Source: Microglena sp. YARC
Lineage: Eukaryota; Chlorophyta; Chlorophyceae; Chlamydomonadales; Chlamydomonadaceae
Assembly: GCA_022414725.1 (NCBI GenBank)
Contig: CM039462.1
Span: forward strand, 122,951,786 to 123,015,785
Reading direction: 5' to 3'
DNA length: 64,000 nucleotides
Position numbers and translations under genes: made by a program. The notes under the pieces were generated by a model that worked only from the letters and a program-made list of their open reading frames with translations, was not told where the DNA came from and made no database searches. Within the stretch, counting starts at the first letter, position 1, and each line of letters begins with the position of its first letter. Shown here piece after piece: positions 26,554 through 37,844 of the stretch.

Positions 26554-29503
26554 TTAGGTTGCTTGTGTCAAAGAGTCGGGTACATGACCCTTCGTCATCA
26601 TATCAACATTGTCTTTGATAACTGCATCCAGTGTGACGTAATCTTCTGGACATCTCTCCTGAAAAAAACCAGATCCAAATATTTTTCTGTAATATGCATA
26701 TAAAGGAAACTCTTCCAATCTTTCGAAATCAAAAGCTAACTTCCAATTTGGTAAAACATTGACAACACTGTGAATCCATCCTGGAGCCACATGAACTACC
26801 TGTCCATGGCTTTGGGAAACAATTCGGACCAAGTTGGGGACTTGGCGATGTAATTGAAACATTTCATCCGCTGACAACAAGGGGAAGTCAGTTTTTAGTC
26901 TAATAGCTTCCTCAAACTTGTCTCTGACTACCTTCAGACAATTGCCAGACTGCACAAAAGCTATAAATTCTTCAAATCCCCAAGGGGGGATTAAAAGCCA
27001 ATATGCTAATGGACCAGTCACACCTGGGGTCAATGAGAAAGCAACATTAAGTCCCCGGGTAATATCCCAATGTAAACCAGTTCCATCTCCTCCTTGCGTT
27101 GTAAGAAACAACATAGTTTTCATACGTATGTTCTGGTCAGGGCGGATATTTACTGCAGAAGCGTCCATAAATAGAGCCTTCGCTATACTATCTAGCTGAT
27201 TGTTGTGCAATAAATCCAATGTGGTTTGGAAGTATACACGTGCGATGAAATACTCAGTATTTTGGACAGTCAATTTAGTGACACGAGGAATATTAATTCT
27301 TATTTTCTCGGAAAGCATGTTAAACTTCTCTTCAGAATCGAAGGAGTTCTGAATGATTCTGAATAGCTCGGATGCTGTGGGTAATACCTCCCACGATGTT
27401 GAGACAATAGTGGGAGCGTATCTGTGCATATCAATCGTAATTGCCGCATTAGAAACTAACTCCATCACCTTCCTAGCTACAGCAGAGATGTCCTTATCCG
27501 AAAATATAGTCACGTGAGGACCCAACACTCTCATATCCCAACATAATGGGCACACAAGATGGTTATCATTGGCGTATGTCAGAATTTCGGTTTTAATCCT
27601 GCAATACATACAGCCTGCACTTGAATCGGAATTGGATGCCTTCACGCGAGCGTCTCTGATGTCAGTCTACAAAAAAAAGGATACAGTAAATAAGATAAAC
27701 GAAGGAGAGTAAATTAATTTTGACAATACAAGTGCTTGACATGACATTAACAGTACAATCAAGAACAACCAATGAATTTGACAATGGCACAACCCTGTTT
27801 GAAGACACATCTCACTGCACCAGTCATCCTACAAGTAGGTCTGACAATTGCCAATGAATTCGTCAATTCATACATAAGTTTATGCCAAGGCATCATCCAT
27901 TAATTGATTCAGTATGACCATACACAAGTGCTTGACATGACAGTAACATTACAATCAAGAACAACCTATGAATTTGACAAGGGCACAACCCTTTTTGAAG
28001 ACACATATCTCACTGCACCAGTCATCCTACAAGTAGGTCTGACAATTGCCAATGAATTCGTCAATTCATACATAAGTTTATGCCAAGGCATCATCCATTA
28101 ATTGATTCAGTATGACCATACACAAGTGTTTGACATGACAGTAACACTACAATCAAGAACAACCTATGAATTTGACAAGGGCACAACCCTGTTTGAAGAC
28201 ACATCTCACTGCACCAGTCATCCTACAAGTAGGTCTGACAATTGCCAATGAATTCGTCAATTCATACATAAGTTTATGCCAAGGCATCATCCATTAATTG
28301 ATTCAGTATGACCATACACAAGTGCTTGACATGACAGTAACATTACAAAATGCAAAGGTAGCATCCATTACTTGCATCTGTATGACCATACACAAGTGCT
28401 TGACATGACAGTAACATTACAATCAAGAGAAACCTATGAATTAAACAAGTGAAGTACGTCACACAAATCAAACTCACTAGGGGTTGCTTGAAGAAATCAG
28501 CTTCTGGGTTGAATGTAGCGTGCAGGATTCCTTTGGTGTTAACCTCAATGAAGGCTGCTCCCATGAGAATTGAGATGGTCATTATGCACATCAACAACTC
28601 TCCTCTTCGTGTGGACTTCAGAATGGACTTCACAGTCATCCCTGTGCAATGGGGTTCCATGGGGAATGCAGTGTGTCGGTTTAAGGACAACAACAATTCG
28701 ATTTATTGTGATAACAGGTGAATCCCGAAAAAGTATTTTGTGACGGAAGGACGAACATCGAGGCATAGTTGATTTTTTTGATACGGATGGGCGTTTCTAT
28801 TGTGTACGTAGGATTGAACACATAGTCTTGACAGCCTGGACACGTGGCATCTGAATTATGGTCAACCGCTACATTAAAGACTCAAACGGTGATCACACAA
28901 AACAACTGGCTACACATACATGGTCGCACTGTTATGTGCTAGTACATACACACATCTGGCAAACACAAGTACATACACACACACATCAGGCATCCATGCT
29001 ATCCATGTACTGCCACACAGCAATGTGCTAGTACATACATACACATCTGGCTATCTATGCACTACAAGACAACCCCATGCAAACATGAACACACTCAAAT
29101 ACACACGCTCGCATGCACAAAATTGCCATCCTTACACTTCCACACTTCACTGTGCATTCCCCACACACACATCTGGATGTCCATGCACTACAAGATGACC
29201 CCATGCAAACACAAACACTCAAATACACGGATATGCAAGCAGAATACAAATTAATACCCATGCACTTCCACACAGAACTGTGCACACACACTTCTGGCTC
29301 TCTCACCAAGATTGGATGTGTCTTCTTTAAAAGCATCAGCCCCCCACTTCCTTCAACTACCAAGGCTGATCCGAACAATGAAGGACTACGCATTGACTCG
29401 GAGGCTGCAGCCTTTAGCTTTGCAGCTTTCCTCACACCTCTTAGGGACTTATTCAAGGGTCCCTTAGTATTCTGGGCTACCTGGGTTGACTTGGGCATGT
29501 TTC
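26554..29503 (-). CDS. JmjC-domain protein, spliced
   Basis: The last exon (26,554-27,666) follows a textbook acceptor (polypyrimidine tract then TAG). It encodes a zinc-knuckle-like region (C12, C15, C32, C35 counting from the codon at 27,645) and a JmjC-type fold with LHWDITRG (His and Asp iron ligands) and GWIHSVV (second His). Such enzymes are Fe(II)/2-oxoglutarate demethylases or hydroxylases. Upstream exons are 28,478-28,641 (donor GTGAGT) and 29,307-29,503, which holds the ATG at 29,498 and a donor GTGAGA. Exon 2 joins exon 3 in phase 0; the join of exon 1 to exon 2 is not in phase as read, so an exon may be missing. The first exon lies in the arm of the large inverted repeat. Confidence 0.6.
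27730..28440. repeat. 196-198-bp minisatellite in a JmjC intron
   Basis: Units start at 27,733, 27,929, 28,127 and 28,323 with the shared GCTTGACATGACAGTAAC. Three full copies and one deleted copy occur. It lies in the intron between exons 2 and 3 of the JmjC gene. Confidence 0.85.
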
Positions 29504-30505
29504 CTGTGTTACGAAACAATGGAGCATAAAAATCAGTCTGGGAGGAAGGCAGTGCAGCAACAGCATTTGACTATCCTGTAATATAGATCCTACAAGCTCA
29601 ACTCGATCTAGCATCCTATCAGTTATCGAACAGTCGCGACAGTGCAGGCAGGCATTGCAGCAGCAGCATCTAACAACTATCCTGTAAGCTATATCCGACC
29701 AGCTAGACTCGATCTAGCATCCTGTCAGTTATCGAACAGTCGCGACAGTGCAGGCAGGCATTGCAGCAGCAGCATCTAACAACTATACTGTAAGCTATAT
29801 CCGACCAGCTCGACTCGATCTAGCATCATGTAAGTTATTGAACAGTCGCGACAGTGCGGGCAATCATTTCAGCAGCAGCAGCTAACAACTATACTGTAAG
29901 CTATATCCGACCAGCTAGACTCGATCTAGCATCCTGTCAGTTATCGAACAGTCGCGACAGTGCAGTCAGGCATTGCAGCAGCAGCATCTAACAACTATAC
30001 TGTAAGCCATATCCGACCAGCTCGACTCGATCTAGCATCCTGTAAGTTAATGAACAGTCGCGACAGTGCAGGCAGGAATTGCAGCAGCAGCATCTAACAA
30101 CTATCCTGTAAGCTATATCCGACCAGCTCGAATCGATCTAGCATCCTGCAAGTTATCGAACAATTGCGACAGTGCAGGCAAGCATTGCAGCAGCAGCATC
30201 TAACAACTATCCTGTAAGCTAGATCCGACCAACTTCACCTGGTTGATCGAACAAACACGATTGAGCGAGCGAGCAAGCACTTCCTAAGCAATGCAATTCA
30301 AATTAGCGAACAGGCGATGCAACTCGTCGCGAAATCCTGGAAACTATTACAAAGACACCTCACCTTGGGCTTCCGAATTTCCAGGAATTGAGTGGTAACC
30401 AGCGAAAGATGTGGTGCATCATCGCTGGACCGAGCATATGAACCTACTAAACCCTTATCATGTTTCAGCTCGCGCGACGTTTGCGGTCAGCCAGCATTCC
30501 GACGA
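29490..30505 (+). repeat. left arm of a large inverted repeat
   Basis: The sequence recurs inverted at about 34,480-35,695. Matching landmarks are the exon border 'cacag/gaaacat.cccaagtca', a block of about six 106-bp tandem units (29,575-30,225, with ACAGTCGCGACAGTGCAGGC), 'ccttgggcttccgaatttcc' and 'cccttatcatgtttcagct'. Arms differ by substitutions and repeat number. The arms enclose about 4 kb. The left arm carries the first exon of the JmjC gene reading leftward. Confidence 0.8.
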
Positions 30506-30612
30506 ACCCGTCCTTCGTCCTTTTCGTCCTTTTCGTCTTCGTCTACTTATAAAAACTACTATTCTTCTATTCTTCTATTCTACTCCTTTTCTTCTAGGAC
30601 TCCAGCATCGAG

Positions 30613-32176
30613 ATGGAAACTTCTCATGTGGTGAGTGAGTGTGCGTGCGCTCGTGTTTTCCCAGCTACTGACGACTGCGTGCGCTCGTGTTTTCCCAGCT
30701 ACTGACGACTGCGTGCGCTCGTGTTTTCCCAGCTACTGACGGCTGCCCCTGTGATTTTGTTGGGGCACTGATTTCACTGTTTACACTGCTTTTTATTGCT
30801 GGCGCAGATCGTCATCGACCTGACAAACTTGTCGTCATCTTCGGATGATGAGGACCCCCCTTCTCCCCATCGGAGTTACTTATTGGGGGAGCTACTTGCA
30901 ACTCCCCAATGTGGCTTTTAAGCTTGAGGGCCATCATCCCCTGTCCACTGGCTCTACTCGCTATCATCCCCTGTCCCTCTCCCTCGCCCTCCTCCCCTGT
31001 CACCTCTCCCTCGCCCTCCTCCCCTGTCCTCTCTTCATCGCCCTCATCCCCTGTCCTCTCTCCATCGCCCTCATCCCCTGTCCACGGGCGCTACTCCCCT
31101 GTCCACTGGAGCTACCACCCTGTCCTCTCTCCATCGCCCTCATCCCCTGTCCACGGCGCTACTCCCTGTCCACTGGCGCTACTCCCCTGTCCACTGGAGC
31201 TACCACCCTGTCCACTGGCGCTACTACCTTGTCCACTGGAGCTACTACCCTGTCCACTGGCGCTACTACCCCACGCCCTCCGCACCTGTCGCCCACGTCA
31301 TCCTCGCTGGAAGTCAGCGTGAGTACCCCCTGCCTTGCGTTTTTCTTGAGTCCTGGTGGCACTGGTTGTTGAGACATGCAGTGAAGATGGAGAAGACTGA
31401 GTGTATGTGTGTGGTAGTGGTGGGGGCAGGGGCGGGGTTATGTGCATGAGAGAGTGTCCTGGGGGCACTGGTTGTTGACACATGCAGTGAAGCTGGAGAA
31501 GGCTGATTTTTAAATTCAATTCAATTCAATTAAATTCATTGGGTGCTGCAGGTTGATAGTATTCGACTATCTTGCAAAGGTCGTCACGTAAACTTTTTCA
31601 GTGATGATACAAGATACTCGGTCCACAGCATTGTGGATGTCAAGATGAGATTTGGGAACGATTGCGTTGGTATTATAGACCATCACTACCTGTTTATCCC
31701 AATGTTCAAAGTAAGTAATGGGTGTTCCTGCCTCACGGCGGATTTTTTTACTGACTGACTTACTGACTGACTGACTGCATGATTGATATTACTGACTGAC
31801 TGACTGACTGCATGATTGATATTACTGACTGACTGACTGACTGACTGACTGACTGACTGACTGACTGACTGACTGACTGACTGACTGACTGCATGATTGA
31901 TATATTACTGACTGCATGATTGATATTACTGACTGACTTACTGACTGACTGCATGATTGATATTACTGACTGACTGACTGCATGATTGACACACATTATT
32001 CACGTTGTGCGCAGGTGCGGTGGAAATCCTACACTGAAGAGCACGACACCTGGGAGCCGGTCGACGATCTTCTGGACCTGCAAGTGTTCGTTGACTTCAT
32101 GCGCAGCGACACCTGGGTGGCGTTCGTGAAGGAGAATGCGGATGCGGTCAAGGGTTGGGAGAGGATCCGTCAATAA
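30613..32176 (+). CDS. SUMO-motif/chromodomain protein, four exons (one likely frame break)
   Basis: Predicted exons are 30,613-30,630 (METSHV, donor GTGAGT), 30,808-31,318, 31,552-31,710 (donor GTAAGT) and 32,015-32,176. Joins 1-2, 2-3 and 3-4 fit phase 0. Exon 2 starts IVIDLTNLSSSSDDED, a SUMO-interacting-type motif with acidic tail, then becomes serine/proline repeat. Its start and end are in different frames, so an indel or an unseen intron lies within. Exons 3 and 4 together form a chromodomain: YSVHSIVDVK, then VRWKSYTEEHDTWEPVDDL with the aromatic residues needed to bind methyl-lysine largely kept. It probably acts at chromatin. It lies inside the inverted repeat. Confidence 0.65.
30643..30742 (+). 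repeat. short tandem repeat in intron 1
   Basis: Three copies of a roughly 35-bp unit GTGCGCTCGTGTTTTCCCAG with CTACTGACGACTGC, in intron 1 of the chromodomain gene. Confidence 0.75.
31748..31985 (+). repeat. (CTGA)n microsatellite in intron 3
   Basis: Long CTGA runs are interrupted by GCATGATTGATATTA. The region lies in the intron that splits the chromodomain. A family M end sits at 31,717-31,746 just before it. Confidence 0.9.
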
Positions 32177-32750
32177 TATTTTGCTGCACAACCTGTGTCC
32201 GCACTAGCACATAGAGCGTTCCTGCCTCCCGCTGACTGTAGTGGTGGTTATTTGTTTTGGTGGAGTTGGACACATGTCTGTCGAGCCTCACACCTGAGAT
32301 AGTGGTGGTGATTATTTGGGTGGTGTTGACACATGCCTGTCGAGCCTCACACCTGAGATAGTGGTGGTGATAGTTAATTTTGTTGATGGTATCATCGTAT
32401 GGTATATACCCGAATGATAAGGACACAAAATTTGATTATCGAATTTGATACGAATTGATTATCGAATTTGATACGAATTATCGAATTTGATTACACAAAA
32501 TTCGATTATTGAATTTGCATACACCAAATTTGTTTCATTTGATTGAATACCCAAAATTTGATTTATTGAATTTGCATACACCAAATTTGTTTCATTTGGT
32601 TGAATACACCAAATTTGATTTATTGAATTTGCATACACCAAATTGTGCATACATTGGTTTGCATACATTGGTTTGGTTGCATTGGTTTGGTTGCATACAT
32701 TGGTTTGCATACATTGGTTTGGTTGCATTGGTTTGGTTGCATACATAGAT
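32177..32750. repeat. AT-rich tandem repeats
   Basis: Two copies of a 70-bp unit occur around 32,240-32,370. Repeats of CACCAAATTTGTTTCATTTG lie at 32,480-32,640, and GCATACATTGGTTTG repeats at 32,645-32,745. An M-type end fragment lies at 32,215. No gene is seen. Confidence 0.7.
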
Positions 32751-32751
32751 A

Positions 32752-32795
32752 TATTTTCAAGTTGGGCTATTCCGGTTTCACTCGCCGTTACTAGC

Positions 32796-32840
<45 letters not shown>

Positions 32841-32850
32841 GTTCAGCTGG
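32752..32850 (-). rRNA. fragment of the 5' end of 28S rRNA
   Basis: Read on the minus strand it contains the conserved start of the large-subunit rRNA, AACTTAAGCATATCAATAAG, followed by CGGAGGAAAAGAAACTAAC and AGTAACGGCGAGTGAA. Only about 100 bases are present, followed by about 65 bases that may be degraded ITS2 before a family B end at 32,918. This is a displaced, non-functional rDNA piece, and it shows a eukaryotic source. Confidence 0.85.
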
Positions 32851-32917
32851 TGTTCTTGCCTGAAGGATGAGACAGCCACACTGTAATGTTTAAAGTCATC
32901 TCCTCTGATATTGTTCT

Positions 32918-33275
32918 TACAGTCAACGGAATACTTAAATGAAACCGCTTAGTGTACGGCACACCTTGCGGTGTAACCTAATGTTGTCGCGACCACCGGA
33001 GGGGGGCCGAGTGGTGTCTACAACAATACGAGTTTTTATTCATCAACAACAACAATTTCGCGACTGTCGGAGGTTTCGTCGCCATCTTTCATTCGTCACA
33101 GACCGCTTTATACACATAAGTGTTCAAAACAACCCATAATAATTTTATCAGTGAGGTTGCCGAATGCTAAGGAAATCATATCAGACACGTGCGTCTTTGT
33201 TTCATTCGGTGTGTAGTAAAACGACGAAAGTCTCTCTTCACCTTAGCGAAGCATAGCATTGAATTCTGGACTGTA
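32918..33275 (-). mobile_element. internally deleted copy of element 2
   Basis: It starts at TA 32,918-32,919 with the family B right end in reverse, keeps the GNRA hairpin module back to the stop codon of the Fanzor, then jumps at a CAACAACAA run into the 3' part of the transposase (matching about 20,593-20,840 inverted). The whole Fanzor ORF is missing. The match ends near 33,275. Confidence 0.8.
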
Positions 33276-33820
33276 AGACAGTATAGCATAGCATAATCCT
33301 GTCTTCTCCAGTCCACCCTACACACACAGACTGTCTAGGAGGAGCTGCCCTTATGGAAGCATTTAGAGGCCAGAGGGGGCTTGCTCTGGAGTTGGCTAGA
33401 CAGGGTGGACACATAGAAGTTTCCAAACGTCTCTTGAGATTTGGTGGTTAGAGCACGATTGATGGCTTTGGGAGCTGCCTATAAGCTGCAATGCGCGCAG
33501 GCCTGATGATCACACCCCCTTTGATACAGTTCTAATACAGTTTGGGTCACGGCGTTGCCTAGAAACTACAGTGTAGTATATTTAGGCTTTTCTAATGAGA
33601 TTTTTACCGTCTTGTTATTGCTTCAGTTTCAAAATCTGTATTAGTCTCCGTTGTAAAAGTTGAATACTCAATCGTTTCTCAACATGTCGTGTACTGTCGT
33701 TTGAGAACCCCGCACTCTCTCACAAACGCTGCCAATTTGTCCTCTGTGTACAAAGGTGGAAATATGAATCCGGGCCTATAACTCAGGTTGTGTTCGTGTA
33801 TGCCGAATAGGCTCTTACAT
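33276..33820 (+). pseudogene. ankyrin-like fragment in otherwise empty sequence
   Basis: Bases 33,336-33,451 encode GAALMEAFRGQRGLALELAR followed by QGGHIEVSKRLLRFGG and a stop, which resembles the end of an ankyrin array. There is no start or upstream repeat. The rest of the stretch shows no gene. Confidence 0.35.
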
Positions 33821-33995
33821 ATAATGGACGTTCCTGCCTCCCGGTCGATTTTGACTGGTTGCGAAACATGGTATGGAGCGGATTTGCCCTGCCCAAAGCC
33901 CCCTGCGGAACACCCCCCCCCCCTTCCTGCCCGATATCTATACCCGTCTTCCTCCTATCCCTACAGTCGGCGGAACAGTAAAATGAAACATCAAA
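33821..33995. repeat. family M end followed by family C end
   Basis: TAATGGACGTTCCTGCCTCC and about 65 bases of MITE interior, then TA-CAGTCGGCGGAACAGTAA at 33,962. Both are partial. Confidence 0.7.
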
Positions 33996-34012
33996 AAAAC
34001 GGTATAATGGGG

Positions 34013-34405
34013 CATGCGGTGTGTGCCATGGGGTTGCATGATGCATGGGGCATGCGGTGTGTGCCATGGGGTTGCATGATGCATGAGGCATGCGGTGTGT
34101 GCCATGGGGTTGCATGATGCATGGGGCATGCGGTGTGTGCCATGGGGTTGCATGATGCATGGGGCATGCGGTGTGTGCCATGGGGTTACATGGGGCATGC
34201 GGTGTGTGCCATGGGGTTGCATGATGCATGGGGCATGCGGTGTGTGCCATGGGGTTACATGGGGCATGCGGTGTGTGCCATGGGTTGCATGATGCATGGG
34301 GCATGCGGTGTGTGCCATTGGTTGCATGATGCATGGGGCATGTGTGCCATGGGGGTTGCATGATGCATGGGGCATGCGTGTGTGCCATGGGGTTACATGG
34401 GGCAT
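34013..34405 (+). repeat. 39-bp minisatellite (GCATGCGGTGTGTGCCATGG)
   Basis: About ten imperfect copies of GGGGCATGCGGTGTGTGCCA plus TGGGGTTGCATGATGCAT. Long ORFs here are shadows of the repeat. The same repeat family recurs at 37,845-38,108. Confidence 0.9.
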
Positions 34406-34479
34406 GCACGGAGGTTCGGGTCGCGAGCTACCCGACATGCGAAACCACACGATGCCCGTACATGCGAAAACCACACGAT

Positions 34480-35695
34480 GCCCGGAGGTTCGTGTCGCGA
34501 GCTGGCTGACAGCAAACGCTCGCATCGGTGAAAGGTGACGTGTCACAGGATAGACATGTCAAACGTCGAGAGTTTCAGCTGAAACATGATAAGGGTTTGG
34601 TAGGGTTTCATATGCTCGGTCCAGCGAAGAAGCACCACATCTTTCGCTGGTTACCACTCAATTCCTGGAAATTCGGAAGCCCAAGGTGAGGTGTCTTTGA
34701 AATAGCTTCCAGGATTTCGCGACGAGTTGCATCGCCTGTTCGCTAATTTGAATTGCATTGCCGAATTGCATTGCTCAGGAAGTGGTCGCTCGCGCTCGCT
34801 CAGGAAGTGCTTTCTCGCATTGCTCAGGAAGTGCTTGCTCGCTCGCTCAATCGTGTTTGTTCAATCAACCAGGTGAAGTTGGTCGGATCTAGTTTACAGG
34901 ATAGTTGTTAGATGCTTCTGCTGCAATGCCTGCCTGCACTGTCGCGACTGTTCGATAACTGACAGGATGCTATATCGTGTTGAGCTGGTCGGATCTATCT
35001 CACAGGATAGTCAAATGCTGCTGCTGCACTGTCGCAATTGTTCGATAACTTACAGGATGCTAGATCGAGTCGAGCTGGTCGGACCTAGCTTACAGGATAG
35101 TTGTTAGATGCTGCTTCTGCAATTCCTGCCTGCACTGTCGCAATTGTTCGATAACTTACAGGATGCTAGATCGTGTTGAGATGGTCGGACATAGCTTACA
35201 GGATAGTCAAATGCTGCTGCTGCAATGCCTGCCTGCACTGTCGCGACTGTTCGATAACTGACAGGATGCTATATCGTGTTGAGCTGGTCGGATCTATCTC
35301 ACAGGATAGTCAAATGCTGCTGCTGCACTGTCGCAATTGTTCGATAACTTACAGGATGCTAGATCGAGTCGAGCTGGTCGGACCTAGCTTACAGGATAGT
35401 TGTTAGATGCTGCTGCTGCAATTCCTGCCTGCACTGTCGCAATTGTTCGATAACTTACAGGATGCTAGATCGAGTCGAGCTGGTCGGACCTAGCTTACAG
35501 GATAGTTGTTAGATGCTGCTTCTGCAATTCCTGCCTGCACTGTCGCAATTGTTCGATAACTTACAGGATGCTATATCGTGTTGAGATGGTCGGACATAGC
35601 TTACAGGATAGTCAAATGCTGCTGCTGCACTGCCTGCCTGACTGATTTTATGCTCCAATTTTTCTTAACACAGGAAACATACCCAAGTCATCCTA
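34480..35695 (-). repeat. right arm of the large inverted repeat
   Basis: The inverted counterpart of 29,490-30,505. It includes about seven 106-bp tandem units (34,875-35,640) and ends outward with the acceptor 'ttcttaacacag' and an exon (35,674-35,731) that starts GAAACATACCCAAGTCATCC, homologous to the first JmjC exon in the other arm. Confidence 0.8.
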
Positions 35696-35731
35696 TGTCA
35701 GGCTATATATCGTCGTCGTCAGAGGACAAAG
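35674..35731 (+). CDS. candidate first coding exon of a rightward gene
   Basis: It lies between an acceptor (cacag) and a donor (AAAG/GTACAT). An ATG at 35,695 encodes MSGYISSSSEDK, acidic and serine-rich like other proteins of this cluster. It may splice to the gene at 36,956 across the tandem repeat; the join cannot be fixed from sequence. Confidence 0.35.
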
Positions 35732-35759
35732 GTACATGCAATTGTTTGCTTTCAATATT

Positions 35760-36925
35760 TTTCAGTGTGTTTGTTTGTGAAAGATTCTCTACATTTTGAC
35801 AGTTATTTTGAGTGTCCTCATGTGCAGACACCTATTTTTCAGTATGTTTGTTTGTGAAAGATTCTCTACATTTTGACAGTTATTTTGATTGTCCTCATGT
35901 GCAGACACCTATTTTTCAGTATGTTTGTTTGTGAAAGATTCTCTACTTTGACAGTTATTTTGATTGTCCTCATGTGCAGACACCTATTTTTCAGTGTGTT
36001 TGTTTGTAAAAGATTCTCTACATTTTGACAGTTATTTTGATTGTCCTCGTGTGCAGACACCTATTTTTCAGTGTGTTTGTTTGTGAAATATTCTCTACAT
36101 TTTGACAGATTGTCCTCATGTGCAGACACCTATTTTTCAGTGTGTTTGTTTGTGAAAGATTCTCTACATTTTGACAGTTATTTTGATTGTCCTCATGTGC
36201 AGACACCTATTTTTCAGTATGTTTGTTTGTGAAAGATTCTCTACTTTGACAGTTATTTTGATTGTCCTCATGTGCAGACACCTATTTTTCAGTGTGTTTG
36301 TTTGTGAAATATTCTCTACATTTTGACAGTTATTTTGATTGTCCTCATGTGCAGACACCTATTTTTCAGTGTGTTTGTTTGTGAAATATTCTCTACATTT
36401 TGACAGTTATTTTGATTGTCCTCATGTGCAGACACCTATTTTTCAGTGTGTTTGTTTGTGAAAGATTCTCTACATTTTGATGGTTATTTTGATTGTCCTC
36501 ATGTGCAGACACCTATTTTTCAGTGTGTTTGTTTGTGAAATATTCTCTACATTTTGACAGTTATTTTGATTGTCCTCATGTGCAGACACCTATTTTTCAG
36601 TGTGTTTGTTTGTGAAAGATTCTCTACATTTTGACAGTTATTTTGATTGTCCTCATGTGCAGACACCTATTTTTCAGTGTGTTTGTTTGTGAAAGATTCT
36701 CTACATTTTGACAGTTATTTTGATTGTCCTCATGTGCAGACACCTATTTTTCAGTGTGTTTGTTTGTGAAAGATTCTCTACATTTTGACAGTTATTTTGA
36801 TTGTCCTCATGTGCAGACACCTATTTTTCAGTGTGTTTGTTTGTGAAAGATTCTCTACATTTTGACAGTTATTTTGATTGTCCTCATGTGCAGACACCTA
36901 TTTTTCAGTGTGTTTGTTTGTGAAA
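35760..36925 (+). repeat. 78-80-bp tandem repeat with embedded acceptor-like sites
   Basis: About fifteen copies of a unit containing TGTGTTTGTTTGTGAAAGAT and GATTGTCCTCATGTGCAGAC. Each unit ends in a pyrimidine-containing stretch and TGTGCAG, which resembles a 3' splice site. It lies just upstream of the ATG at 36,956. Copies are more than 90 percent alike. Confidence 0.9.
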
Positions 36926-36955
36926 TGTGTGTATGCAGATGAGTGATTACAAGAC

Positions 36956-37644
36956 ATGTCAGAACAACCGTGCATCATCGACATATCAAGGGACGATGAA
37001 GACATTGTTCGAGACTGTGTCACACAAATATGCAACTGCATTTTGAACGCACATGAGCCGTGCATTGTATCCTTGGTATCGTCTGATGATGAGTCCGACG
37101 ACGCGACCCAGCCCGAGCCTATGTCAGAGTCTGACTACGAGACCAACCCAGCCCGAGCCCATGGTCCCAGCCCGAGCCCATGTCCGACGAAGAGCCCGAG
37201 ACCGAGCCCGAGCCCATGTCCGACGAAGAGCCCGAGCCCATGTCCGACGACGAGCCCGAGCCCGAGCCTGCCTTTCAGCCGGCCCACACGTTTGAAGACG
37301 TAGCCGGGCTATTGGAGAGGACCGGGATATTGGAAACGTTCCTCGCAGGAGGGCCTACCCTGGCGACCATGTCCACCAGCTGGTGGACGTACTGGTTGTC
37401 TAACAAAGCCCTTGACACCTGGTTTACTGGCGTTTGGACGAGGCATGAACAAAAGATGCTGATCCTGAGTCTGCATCCCGACAAGGCCAACTCCTTGCGC
37501 GATGCGCGCATGACAGATGACGATCACAGGTGGATGGACAAACTGTCCCAAAATCTGAATGGAGCCCTCAACGAGGTGCACCACGTGATTCCAATTGAAA
37601 TGAACGACATCCTATACTTGCTCTATAATACTGAGTTGGCTTAA
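36956..37644 (+). CDS. acidic SUMO-motif/J-domain-like protein, copy 1 (frameshifted)
   Basis: It starts [18 protein letters not shown]. Two hydrophobic-then-acidic motifs (CIIDIS-DDED and [14 protein letters not shown]) look like SUMO-interacting motifs. The EPEPMSDEE repeat tract carries a frame change near 37,150-37,190. The C-terminal domain has [15 protein letters not shown] followed by a helix, reminiscent of the HPD loop of J-domains, though the rest of a J-domain is not clear. The intact copy lies at 43,261-43,980. A gene upstream in the inverted repeat may contribute a leader exon. Confidence 0.6.
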
Positions 37645-37844
37645 ATTGCTGCGTTCATATCCATTTGGTTGGTATTTGGCATGGCTTGACGTGTAATAAG
37701 GAATTTGCATGTAATAAATATCAGAATGCCATGTAAAAAATCTTCAACCTGCTGCACCTTCTCCTGTCGCCATACTCCTCTGTAGCTACCCCACTCCTCC
37801 TCTGTCGCTACCGCCCCCCAGCCCTCCTCCAGTTTTTGCATGGG

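Noticed and set aside
34013..34405. ORFs of 200 residues rich in HAPCNPMAHT
   Set aside because: Direct translation of a 39-bp minisatellite in several frames; no coding signature.
29575..36925. Tandem arrays resembling CRISPR
   Set aside because: Units repeat in full with no unique spacers, and the arrays lie in introns or arms of a eukaryotic inverted repeat.
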